From positions 2,331,501-2,395,500 of the forward strand of contig NZ_BAABBM010000001.1 in the NCBI RefSeq assembly GCF_039537965.1: DNA of 64,000 bases. Direction: 5' to 3'. The stretch's first letter is position 1, and each line of letters opens with the position of its first letter. This document shows, piece by piece, positions 1 through 7,152 of this stretch. This stretch comes from Sphingomonas limnosediminicola. GTDB taxonomy: Bacteria; Pseudomonadota; Alphaproteobacteria; Sphingomonadales; Sphingomonadaceae. Under the pieces are notes generated by a model, which was not told where the DNA came from, searched no databases, and worked only from the letters and a program-made list of their open reading frames with translations. A program made the translations under genes and the position numbers.

Positions 1-255
1 GGTCGGCTTGAACACGCGGCCGTATTTGTCGTGGTAGCAATCCTGCACCTCGACGTCGGCCTGGGTGAAGAAGCGGAAGATCTGCGTGAGCAGGTTGCGC
101 TCGGTCTGGTCGAGCTTCTGCGCCCAGTCGCGGCAATCCTCGCCGAGCGGCACTTCCTCGGGCATCCAGTGGATCTGCTGCTGGCGCTTCCAATATTCGA
201 ACGCCCAGGGGTATTCGAACGGCTTGTACTGCTTGCGGGCTTCTAGGAGGGGCAT
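1..255 (-). CDS. nrdB: Ribonucleotide reductase beta subunit, N-terminal part
   Basis: Class Ia R2 subunit, which holds the diiron-tyrosyl radical cofactor that feeds the catalytic subunit. Only the first 85 residues are in the window; the gene runs off the left edge. The N-terminus MPLLEARKQYKPFEYPWAF, followed by QIHWMPEEVPLGEDCRDW, is the standard start of alphaproteobacterial NrdB, and the first acidic iron-site helix (QADVEVQDCYHDKYG) is present. There is no ATP-cone at this N-terminus. An AAAGGAG ribosome site sits 6 bases before the ATG. It is the last gene of an operon headed by nrdA, from which five small genes separate it. Confidence 0.95.
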   Translation of the reverse strand, partial: MPLLEARKQYKPFEYPWAFEYWKRQQQIHWMPEEVPLGEDCRDWAQKLDQTERNLLTQIFRFFTQADVEVQDCYHDKYGRVFKPT

Positions 256-304
256 GCTTACGCTCCTTTGGAACTGAATATGGGGATGGCGGGCGCGGGG
301 TTCA

Positions 305-613
305 TCAGTCGATCCTCCGCGCGCGGACGTCGATGATGCGGTCGCGGGTGACGGTGTGCCCGCGCTTGGCGCCGACGCCGAAGACGACGATGCCGAGGAA
401 ATAGCCGAAGTCGTACCAGCCGCCGTTATTGGGCACGGCGTAGATGGCGACGTTGCTCACGAACAGCGAGACGATCCAGGCGACCGGGAAGATGAAGCCG
501 TGCCACAGGCCGAGCAGGAAGCCTGGCGCTTGCGGCGCGACCGCGTCGGCCTGCTGCGTTGCGGCGCAGGCGGTGAGGGCGGTAGCGAGGCATGCCGCCG
601 CCGCCTGTTTCAC
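305..613 (-). CDS. Small predicted lipoprotein/membrane protein in the nrd operon
   Basis: 102 residues from a GTG start whose first bases overlap the stop of the upstream PepSY gene (GTGA). The short N-terminus has a hydrophobic stretch ending in a lipobox-like LTAC at residues 13-16, so it may be lipidated. Two further hydrophobic segments lie at about residues 38-60 and 68-82, followed by a basic tail. I do not recognise the family. It ends 49 bases before the nrdB ATG, in the same transcription unit. The same strand also carries a longer reading frame that runs through its neighbours, but that is a frame artefact. Confidence 0.72.
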   Translation of the reverse strand: MKQAAAACLATALTACAATQQADAVAPQAPGFLLGLWHGFIFPVAWIVSLFVSNVAIYAVPNNGGWYDFGYFLGIVVFGVGAKRGHTVTRDRIIDVRARRID

Positions 614-1017
614 CAAAAGAACTTGCCGCCGCGCACCTTGCCGCCGTGCTGCGTCTTGGCCAGCCGGCCGCGCCACAGCTGAATGTACATCCACAGGCCG
701 GAGAAGCTGAAGAACAGCAGCGCCAGGCCCGACATGATCGAAATGATCGTGCCCACCGGCCCGAAGCTCTCGCCCGAGTGGAGGTTGTGAAGCAGGCCGA
801 GGTTCCACGCGCCGGGCTTCTGCTTGGGACGGCAGCTCATGGTATCCGGGCATTTGAAGCCCGGCGGCGCGACGGGTGCCGCCACCGCGGCGCGCGCCTC
901 GCTCTCGAACCCGCCCTTGTTCACCAGCTCGCCGATCTGGCTGAGTAACCCGGTCGCCGAGATCCACAGCAGAAAGACGCCGAACAACGTTGCCAGCCAG
1001 CGATGCCATTTGCGCAA
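610..1017 (-). CDS. PepSY-associated transmembrane helix protein
   Basis: About 135 residues. It has the PepSY_TM pattern: LRKWHRWLA at the start, a first membrane helix at about residues 7-26, a conserved LHNLHSGESFG segment near residue 85, and a second membrane helix (about 93-115) ending in WMYIQLWRG. Such proteins are often found with iron uptake and ferric reductase systems, but this one is short and lacks the full four-helix PiuB architecture. The TTG at 1017 is preferred because GGAGG lies 8 bases before it; a TTG at 1050 is also open. A 21-bp palindrome sits just upstream. The stop overlaps the next gene's GTG. Confidence 0.8.
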   Translation of the reverse strand: MRKWHRWLATLFGVFLLWISATGLLSQIGELVNKGGFESEARAAVAAPVAPPGFKCPDTMSCRPKQKPGAWNLGLLHNLHSGESFGPVGTIISIMSGLALLFFSFSGLWMYIQLWRGRLAKTQHGGKVRGGKFFW

Positions 1018-1031
1018 GTTCAAAACCTCCG

Positions 1032-1052
1032 TTTTGCGAATCGTTCGCAAAA
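1032..1052. promoter_or_regulatory. Perfect 21-bp palindrome, candidate operator
   Basis: TTTTGCGAA-TCG-TTCGCAAAA: two perfect 9-base arms around a 3-base centre, lying between two genes of the nrd operon and immediately upstream of the PepSY reading frame. The GCGAAT/ATTCGC core resembles alphaproteobacterial Fur-type boxes, and PepSY proteins are commonly iron regulated, so a Fur site is my inference. It overlaps the alternative TTG start at 1050, which argues for the start at 1017. Confidence 0.5.
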
Positions 1053-1080
1053 AGCGGACGCGCGTGTTTTTGGCAAGAGC

Positions 1081-1296
1081 TCATCGGCCGGCCCCCGCAT
1101 TGAGATCGAGCGGCGCGGTGCGCTGGTAGGCGATCGCGAAGCCGGCGATGACGATCCCGAAGGCGGTCATCATCATGCCGCCGATCAGCATCGCGGCGTA
1201 ACGCGGCTGCTGCTCGCTCTGGTGGCGGATGGCGGTGACGAGCAGGCCAAGGCCGACGACCGCCGCGACGGCGCCGAGGATGATGAAGCCGGTCAT
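1081..1296 (-). CDS. Small two-helix membrane protein in the nrd operon
   Basis: 71 residues. Two hydrophobic helices (about 3-22 and 34-57) are separated by a polar loop HQSEQQPRY. The ATG overlaps the stop of the preceding small gene (ATGA at 1293-1296), so it is translationally coupled. No enzymatic motif is visible and I do not recognise the family. Its place between nrdA and nrdB and its coupling make it a real gene of the operon. Confidence 0.75.
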   Translation of the reverse strand: MTGFIILGAVAAVVGLGLLVTAIRHQSEQQPRYAAMLIGGMMMTAFGIVIAGFAIAYQRTAPLDLNAGAGR

Positions 1297-1508
1297 CGGC
1301 GCTGCGCCGCCTCAAGCTCGGACGACGACGGGCGATAGTCGAGGCCGCCGAGCGCGTGGACGCCGAGGATCGCGGCTACGACGAACAGCAGGACCGCACC
1401 CTGGCTGCCGTAACTTTGGTCGGCATCCTTGCGGGCGCGGTAAAGCCACACGCCTGCGCCGAGGATGACGGCTGCTGCAACGAGCTCGATGATGCGGCCG
1501 CCGGTCAT
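1293..1508 (-). CDS. Small two-helix membrane protein in the nrd operon
   Basis: 71 residues starting MTGGRIIELV, with helices at about residues 6-22 and 38-54 joined by a charged loop (YRARKDADQSYG) and a polar C-terminus. The ATG overlaps the stop of the 42-codon gene upstream (ATGA at 1505-1508), and its own stop overlaps the next ATG. A longer in-frame extension upstream is a shadow of the 42-codon gene and of nrdA. Function unknown. Confidence 0.75.
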   Translation of the reverse strand: MTGGRIIELVAAAVILGAGVWLYRARKDADQSYGSQGAVLLFVVAAILGVHALGGLDYRPSSSELEAAQRR

Positions 1509-1633
1509 CGCCGCAGCCACTGCGCTCCGATGGCGAGGGTGGCGACGGTCGCGATCAGGTCGAGCGCGATGAGGCCGAGCACGACCGCGCCTGCACCCTT
1601 GGCGACGGTGCGGAGCGAGAGGGCGCGCTTCAC
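1505..1633 (-). CDS. 42-residue single-helix membrane peptide coupled to nrdA
   Basis: A very short gene whose GTG start overlaps the nrdA stop (GTGA at 1630-1633) and whose stop overlaps the next ATG (ATGA). It encodes a basic N-terminus (VKRALSLRTVAKG), one hydrophobic helix (about residues 14-37) and a short basic tail. Overlaps at both ends, with no spare bases, are the main evidence that it is translated. Function unknown; it could be a membrane peptide or only a coupling linker. Confidence 0.6.
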   Translation of the reverse strand: MKRALSLRTVAKGAGAVVLGLIALDLIATVATLAIGAQWLRR

Positions 1634-3570
1634 TGACACGCCAGACACTCGTCATAGTCTGTGCTCGACGGGAGCTGGATTTCCTTGAGCTCGGGCGTGT
1701 TGTCCGCCTCGACGCCGCCGGCGAAGCCCGCGCGCTGCACCGACTTGGAGCGGAGGTAGTAGAGCGACTTGATACCGAGCTCCCACGCGCGGAAGTGGAG
1801 CATCATCAGGTCCCACTTGTCGACGTCGGCCGGGATGAAGAGGTTGAGCGACTGCGCCTGGTCGATGAAGGGCGTGCGGTCGGCCGAAAGCTCGAGCAGC
1901 CAGCGCTGGTCGATCTCGAACGACGTCTTGAACACGTCCTTTTCTTCCTGCGTCAGGAAGTCGAGGTGCTGGACGCTGCCGCCCTGCTCGAGGATCGAGT
2001 TCCAGACCTGCGCGCTGTCCTTCGACTTCTCCTTCAGCATCTTCTCGAGGTACGGATTCTTGATCGAGAAGGAGCCCGACAGGGTCTTGTGCGTGTAGAT
2101 GTTGGCCGGGATCGGCTCGATGCAGGCGCTGGTACCGCCGGCGATGATCGAGATCGACGCGGTCGGCGCGATCGCCATCTTGCAGCTGAAGCGCTCCATG
2201 ACGCCCATGTCGGCGGCGTCGGGGCAAGGCCCGCGCTCCTTCGCCAGCATCATCGACGCCTGGTCGACCTGCGCGCGGATGTGCTTGAACATCTTGAGGT
2301 TCCAGCTCTTCGCCATCGCGCCTTCGAACGAAAGGCCGCGCTGCTGAAGGAAGGAGTGGAAGCCCATGACGCCGAGGCCGACGCTGCGCTCGCGCTCGGC
2401 GCTGTACTTAGCGCGCGCCATCTCGTCGGGTGCGCGGGCGATGTAGTCGCTCAGCACATTGTCGAGGAAGCGCATGATATCCTCGATGAAGCGCTTGTCG
2501 CCGTTCCACTGGTCCCAGGTTTCGAGGTTGAGCGAGCTGAGGCAGCACACGGCGGTGCGGTCGGCGCCGAGGTGATCGCGGCCGGTCGGAAGCGTGATTT
2601 CCGAGCAGAGGTTGGACGTCGATACCTTGAGACCGAGGTCGCGGTGATGCTTCGGCATCGACCGGTTCACCTGGTCGATGAAAATGATGTACGGCTCGCC
2701 GGTCGCAAGGCGGGTCTCGACCAGCTTCTGGAACAGCGAGCGGGCGTCGACCTTGCCGCGCTCCGACCCGTCCTTGGGGCTGCGCAGGATGAATTCGTTG
2801 CCCGCGCGCACGGCTTCCATGAACTCGTCGGTGATCAGCACGCCGTGGTGGAGGTTGAGCGCCTTGCGGTTGAAGTCGCCGCTGGGCTTACGAATCTCAA
2901 GGAACTCCTCGATCTCCGGGTGTGAGACGTCGAGGTAGACGGCGGCCGAGCCGCGGCGCAGCGACCCTTGCGAAATCGCCAGCGTCAGGCTGTCCATCAC
3001 GCGGACGAACGGGATGATGCCGCTGGTCTTGCCATTGAGGCCAACCGGCTCACCGATGCCGCGCACGCGGCCCCAATAGGTGCCGATGCCGCCCCCCTTG
3101 GACGCGAGCCAGACATTCTCGTTCCAGATTTCGGTGATTGCCTGCAGGCTGTCGTCGACGCTGTTCAAATAGCAGCTGATCGGGAGGCCGCGGCCGGTGC
3201 CGCCGTTCGACAGCACAGGCGTCGCCGGCATGAACCACAATCTGGAGATGTAATCGTAGACGCGCTGCGCGTGCTCGGCATCGTCCGAATAAGCGGCGGC
3301 GACGCGCGCGAACAGGTCCTGGTAGCTTTCGCCCGGGAGCAGGTAACGGTCGCGAAGCGTGTCCTTGCCGAACTCGGTCAGCAGGGCATCGCGGCTGTCG
3401 TCCGTCTTCACGTCGAACTTCAGCGCATCGACGCGCTTGCTGCCGGAGGTGGCGGTCGAAATGTCGTCGCTCGTTACTTCAGAGCCGGTCGAAAAATCCA
3501 TCGCGCTTCCCCGTTCCTCGGCAGCCTCTTCGAGCGCCGCCTGTTCCTGTATTGTTCGACTCGGTGCCAT
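1630..3570 (-). CDS. nrdA: Ribonucleoside-diphosphate reductase alpha subunit
   Basis: Catalytic subunit of class Ia ribonucleotide reductase, which reduces NDPs to dNDPs in the cytoplasm. 646 residues. Active-site residues are visible: N320/C322/E324 in NLCSEI, the redox pair C133 (ISCYL) and C342, and a C-terminal shuttle pair in ECLACQ. At 646 residues it is about 100 shorter than the E. coli enzyme, and the N-terminal ATP-cone (overall activity site) is absent. An alternative ATG at 3501 (MDFSTGSEV), preceded by GGGGAAG, may be the true start, since the ATG at 3570 has a weak ribosome site. Tandem NrdR boxes lie 112-158 bases upstream. Confidence 0.95.
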   Translation of the reverse strand: MAPSRTIQEQAALEEAAEERGSAMDFSTGSEVTSDDISTATSGSKRVDALKFDVKTDDSRDALLTEFGKDTLRDRYLLPGESYQDLFARVAAAYSDDAEHAQRVYDYISRLWFMPATPVLSNGGTGRGLPISCYLNSVDDSLQAITEIWNENVWLASKGGGIGTYWGRVRGIGEPVGLNGKTSGIIPFVRVMDSLTLAISQGSLRRGSAAVYLDVSHPEIEEFLEIRKPSGDFNRKALNLHHGVLITDEFMEAVRAGNEFILRSPKDGSERGKVDARSLFQKLVETRLATGEPYIIFIDQVNRSMPKHHRDLGLKVSTSNLCSEITLPTGRDHLGADRTAVCCLSSLNLETWDQWNGDKRFIEDIMRFLDNVLSDYIARAPDEMARAKYSAERERSVGLGVMGFHSFLQQRGLSFEGAMAKSWNLKMFKHIRAQVDQASMMLAKERGPCPDAADMGVMERFSCKMAIAPTASISIIAGGTSACIEPIPANIYTHKTLSGSFSIKNPYLEKMLKEKSKDSAQVWNSILEQGGSVQHLDFLTQEEKDVFKTSFEIDQRWLLELSADRTPFIDQAQSLNLFIPADVDKWDLMMLHFRAWELGIKSLYYLRSKSVQRAGFAGGVEADNTPELKEIQLPSSTDYDECLACQ

Positions 3571-3655
3571 CAGGACATCCTAGCCTATTTCCGGCGTTCG
3601 AAGGGCCTTTTTAACCATTCGTCCCTGTGGAAACCGGGGACGAACCTGTCCATCA

Positions 3656-3675
3656 CCGGAATATACGTATTCCGG
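3656..3675. repeat. Inverted repeat upstream of nrdA
   Basis: CCGGAATA-TACG-TATTCCGG: perfect 8-base arms with a 4-base spacer, 86 bases upstream of the nrdA start and next to the NrdR boxes. It could be an operator or a hairpin in the nrdA leader. No specific regulator is recognised. Confidence 0.5.
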
Positions 3676-3681
3676 CGCCGA

Positions 3682-3728
3682 ACACTAGGTGTTGAGAGAC
3701 CCCCCTCTCGCGCTACTATCTATTGTGC
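3682..3728. promoter_or_regulatory. Tandem NrdR boxes upstream of nrdA
   Basis: Two 16-base boxes match the NrdR consensus acaCwAtATaTwGtgt. The box at 3713-3728 contains CTATCTATTG (one core mismatch). The box at 3682-3697 reads ACACTAGGTGTTG at its left side. Their starts are 31 bases apart, which is the three-turn spacing known for cooperative NrdR sites. NrdR is the nucleotide-sensing repressor of RNR operons, so this is the likely control point for nrdA and the genes coupled to it. Confidence 0.7.
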
Positions 3729-3948
3729 CTTAAACAGAATCAGACGCAAGCGGGTAAATGCATCGTCAACTCAAAATCCTGTGGATTTGCAGTTTCGACA
3801 CAAGAAAGTGGATCAGGCCGACGAGCGGTTCAGCGCGTCCCGACTGACGCAGCGGCTGGTGTTTCCTCTGATCGCAGTCGCGTTCCATCGCTGTAGAACC
3901 CAATCGGGCATTTCCTGCGTTGCGCCTGATGAACAAGGGAGAGGGCCG

Positions 3949-5628
3949 ATGAAGTTGTTGCCTGTGCTTGCGGCGATCGTGCCGATGTCGCCGCTGCTGT
4001 CGGCGCAGGCCCCGCCTGCCGCGCATGTCGACATGCAGCGCATGTCCGAGGTGACGCGGACGCTGGCCTCCGACGAGTTCCAAGGGCGCTCGCCGGGCAC
4101 CCCGGGCGAAACGCGAACGGTCGCCTACCTCATCGACCAGTTCAAGGCGGCGGGCCTGGAGCCGGCTGGCGAAAATGGCGGCTGGACCCAGACCGTGCCG
4201 ATGATCCGAACCCATCTTCAGCAGCCGGCGACGGTGTCGGTGAATGCGGGCGGACAAGCGCTCACGCTGCGATCGCCCGACGACGTCTACCTCGGCACCG
4301 TGCGGGCGGTGGACCGGGTTCGCATTGCCAACGCGCCGATGGTGTTCGTCGGCTACGGCGTGAAAGCGCCGGAGCGCGGCTGGGACGATTTCAAGGGCGT
4401 CGACCTGAAGGGCAAGGTCGTCGTGATGCTGGTCAACGACCCCGACTTCGAAGCGGCGGCGGGCGAGCCGGTCGCGGGCAAGTTCGGCGGGAACGCGATG
4501 ACGTTCTACGGCCGTTGGGTTTACAAATATGAGGAGGCGGCACGGCGCGGCGCAATTGCGGCGCTCGTGGTCCACGACACGCCGGGCGCGGGCTACGGCT
4601 GGAACGTCGTGAAGAGCGCGGCGGGCGAGAGCTATAACGTCGTCCTGCGGCCGGGCGCGCAGCAGCCGGTAATGATGCAGGGCTGGATCCAGGGCTCGGT
4701 CGCCGTCGACCTATTGAAGCGCGCGGGGCGCGATTTCGACCAGGTGAAGCGCGAGGCGCGGACGGCGGCGTTCAAGCCGATCGACCTCAAGGCCACCATG
4801 TCCGCCAACATTCCTGTGAAGCTGGAGCGGATCAGCAGCCAGAACGTGTTGGGCAAGATCACCGGCAGCCGCTTCCCGAACGAAACGGTGAGCTATGGCG
4901 GGCACTGGGATGCGTTTGGCATCGGCGCGCCGGACGCGCAGGGCCGGACCATCCGCCGTGGCGCTTCGGACGATGCACTGGGGCTGGCGGCAATGTTGGA
5001 GGTGGCGCGCATGTTCAAGGCCGCGCCGCCGCAGCGGACCGTGCTGTTCGCGGCGTGGACGGGCGAGGAGCGTGGGCTGCTGGGCTCCGAATATTACGCG
5101 CAGCATCCGCTCTTCCCGCACGAGACGATGGCGGCGAACCTGACCTTTGACACGCTTCAATGGCAGGGCCCGGTGCGCGACGCCGTGCTGGTCGGGCGCG
5201 GGCAGAGCGACATGGATCGTTACCTGGACGAAGCTGCGAAGGCGCAGGGGCGCTACGTCACGGTCGAGAACCATCCCGAGCGCGGACTTTTTTATCGCGC
5301 CGACCATTTCTCCTTCGCCAAGCGCGGCGTGCCGGTGCTGTTGAACATGGCGCTGGCGGGTGCGTACGACTTTCAGAACGGCGGGCGTGAAGCGGGCGAG
5401 CGCTGGCTCAGCAGCTTCACCGGCACCTGCTACCACCAGCCGTGCGACGAATGGAGCGCAAGCTGGGACCTGCGCGGCGCGGCGCAGGAGGCGGAACTGT
5501 TCTACGCCATCGGTTCACGGCTCGCGAACAGCCGCGAATGGCCGCAGTGGAGCGCAGGATCGGAATTCGCCGGTACACGCGCGAAGAGCGCAGCGAAGCG
5601 GGCGGGCAGGGCCGGGGAGCGAGGCTAG
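3949..5628 (+). CDS. M28 family metallopeptidase (secreted)
   Basis: 559 residues. An N-terminal signal peptide (MKLLPVLAAIVPMSPLLSA) directs export. A PA-like inserted domain spans roughly residues 100-260, followed by the M28 catalytic domain. Zinc and catalytic residues are visible: H319 and D321 in GGHWDAFG, D341/D342 in GASDDALG, and E373/E374 in TGEERGLLGS. It probably is an aminopeptidase or carboxypeptidase acting in the periplasm; substrate unknown. A much longer upstream reading frame exists, but the signal peptide and the AGGGAGAGGG ribosome site fix this start. Its stop shares CTAG with the convergent cardiolipin synthase. Confidence 0.9.
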   Translation: MKLLPVLAAIVPMSPLLSAQAPPAAHVDMQRMSEVTRTLASDEFQGRSPGTPGETRTVAYLIDQFKAAGLEPAGENGGWTQTVPMIRTHLQQPATVSVNAGGQALTLRSPDDVYLGTVRAVDRVRIANAPMVFVGYGVKAPERGWDDFKGVDLKGKVVVMLVNDPDFEAAAGEPVAGKFGGNAMTFYGRWVYKYEEAARRGAIAALVVHDTPGAGYGWNVVKSAAGESYNVVLRPGAQQPVMMQGWIQGSVAVDLLKRAGRDFDQVKREARTAAFKPIDLKATMSANIPVKLERISSQNVLGKITGSRFPNETVSYGGHWDAFGIGAPDAQGRTIRRGASDDALGLAAMLEVARMFKAAPPQRTVLFAAWTGEERGLLGSEYYAQHPLFPHETMAANLTFDTLQWQGPVRDAVLVGRGQSDMDRYLDEAAKAQGRYVTVENHPERGLFYRADHFSFAKRGVPVLLNMALAGAYDFQNGGREAGERWLSSFTGTCYHQPCDEWSASWDLRGAAQEAELFYAIGSRLANSREWPQWSAGSEFAGTRAKSAAKRAGRAGERG

Positions 5629-7031
5629 AGCAAAGGGCTGACCAGCCGGGCGAGGTTTTCCAGGACCTGCACCGGGTGGCCGCGTCGTACCCATTCGTCC
5701 AGCTTCAGCGCGATGCTCGTTTCGATGTAGCGGCGCTGGATTGCTTCGAGGTCGGCGACGGACTTCGTGTCGTAAAGGAGCAGGCTGACCTCCTCGTTGA
5801 GCTGGAATGACCGGAGGTCGACATTGCTCGAGCCGACGATGGCGAGCTTGCCGTCGATGCTGACGTTCTTCGCGTGCAGCAGGTAATCGTCGAACAGGTG
5901 GATGCGTACGCCCGCGTGGAGCAGCGCTTCGTAATAAGAACGCTGCGCGAGGTTCACGATCGGGTGATCGACGACTTTGCTGAGCACCAGGTCAACCTCG
6001 ACGCCGCGCGCGGCGGCGGTACGGAAAGCGGCGATCACGTCCTGGTCGGGAATGAAATATGGGGTCGCAATGATCGCGCGTTTCTCGGCCTGGTGAAGCT
6101 GCCAGACGAGCAACGTCTCAAATCCTTCGAGCGGATATTCGGGGCCGCTCGGGAGGAGTTGCAGGACGGCGTCGCCTGAAGGGGCGGGCAGCTGGATCCC
6201 GTCCGGGGGCTGGGTACCGGTTTCGAGGAACCAGTCGCCGAGAAAGACGGCCTCCATCGCGGTGACGACAGGACCGGTGCAGCGCGCGATCAACTCGCGG
6301 TTGGTGACGCCGGGGCGGAAGTTCTTGTCGACGATATTTTGCGAACCCGCGTAACCGATCTGTCCGTCGACTATGAACAATTTGCGATGATTACGCATGT
6401 CGCGGCGGGTACGGCCGCGGAGCAGTCGCAGGGGAAGGGTGCGGCGCGTGTTGACACCGACCGCGCAAAGCTTGTCGATCGTCCCGCGCACCCAATGAAT
6501 CGAGCCGATCGGGTCGATCAGCACGCGGCAATCGACGCCACGCGCGACCGCACGTCTGAGTGCGTCGATGACGCTGCAACCGGTTTTGTCATCGGCGAAA
6601 ATGTAGACGAGGATGAACACGCGCTCCTTGGCCGCGTCGATATCGGCGACGAGGCGGCCGAGAGCGGCGTCATAATCGTCGAGAAGCTCGACTTGGTTGC
6701 CGGCGGTGGCGGGGAATAGGCCGAGCTTTTCGCAAAAGGCGGCGACCGCGGAGGGCTGATCCGGCTTGCTTGCGCTAAGTGCTTTCGTGACGCGGTCGAA
6801 AGCGGGGCGCAACAACTCGAAGCGTTCGATGCGGCCTTTGGGAAAGCGCGGCTGGCCGATCATCAGGAACAGCAAAAGCCCGGGGATCGGCAGGAAGAAA
6901 ATCAGCAAAAGCCAGGCGGCCGCCGTGAACTTGCGACGGAATGGGATGACAACGAGCGCGCCCGCGCGGATCACCCACTCGGCAATATCGAGCAACATTC
7001 CCCAGGTGAGCGCGGGCAGGTCCATCGGCAT
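5625..7031 (-). CDS. cls: Cardiolipin synthase (phospholipase D family)
   Basis: 468 residues. Two N-terminal membrane helices (about 14-31 and 37-58) precede two PLD domains with complete HKD motifs: H215-x-K217-x4-D222 (HRKLFIVD) and H386-x-K388-x4-D393 (HAKNVSID). It condenses two phosphatidylglycerols, or PG plus PE, to make cardiolipin at the inner membrane. Length and architecture fit bacterial ClsA-type enzymes. The last stop codon lies on the palindrome CTAG shared with the convergent M28 gene. Divergent from the outer-membrane protein gene. Confidence 0.9.
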   Translation of the reverse strand: MPMDLPALTWGMLLDIAEWVIRAGALVVIPFRRKFTAAAWLLLIFFLPIPGLLLFLMIGQPRFPKGRIERFELLRPAFDRVTKALSASKPDQPSAVAAFCEKLGLFPATAGNQVELLDDYDAALGRLVADIDAAKERVFILVYIFADDKTGCSVIDALRRAVARGVDCRVLIDPIGSIHWVRGTIDKLCAVGVNTRRTLPLRLLRGRTRRDMRNHRKLFIVDGQIGYAGSQNIVDKNFRPGVTNRELIARCTGPVVTAMEAVFLGDWFLETGTQPPDGIQLPAPSGDAVLQLLPSGPEYPLEGFETLLVWQLHQAEKRAIIATPYFIPDQDVIAAFRTAAARGVEVDLVLSKVVDHPIVNLAQRSYYEALLHAGVRIHLFDDYLLHAKNVSIDGKLAIVGSSNVDLRSFQLNEEVSLLLYDTKSVADLEAIQRRYIETSIALKLDEWVRRGHPVQVLENLARLVSPLL

Positions 7032-7152
7032 TCGTTAGGTGACGCAGCGGTGGCTTTCCAGCTGTTCCGCTGGCGTAAAGAAGTCGTGTGGATTCCGTGG
7101 GAACTTGTAAGCCCATCTCGACGAACCGTTCGCGGCGACGCACAAAACGGCG

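Larger units (their letters stand above)
3571..3948. other. Divergent nrdA / M28 peptidase intergenic region
   Basis: A 378-base gene-free stretch, unusually AT-rich in parts, between the nrdA start (minus) and the M28 peptidase start (plus). It holds an inverted repeat at 3656-3675 and two NrdR boxes at 3682-3697 and 3713-3728. The right half (3730-3948) shows no convincing gene. It carries an AGGGAGAGGG ribosome site just before the peptidase ATG. Confidence 0.7.

Noticed and set aside
305..1315. A 336-codon minus-strand frame
   Set aside because: Its N-terminal two thirds are an out-of-frame shadow of three smaller genes; only its last 102 codons are a real gene.
1795..2925. A 376-codon frame antisense to nrdA
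   Set aside because: Low-complexity His/Arg/Asp-rich translation typical of the antisense strand of a GC-rich gene.
2968..3948. Upstream extension of the M28 peptidase frame
   Set aside because: It is antisense to nrdA and lacks a ribosome site; the signal peptide and ribosome site place the start at 3949.
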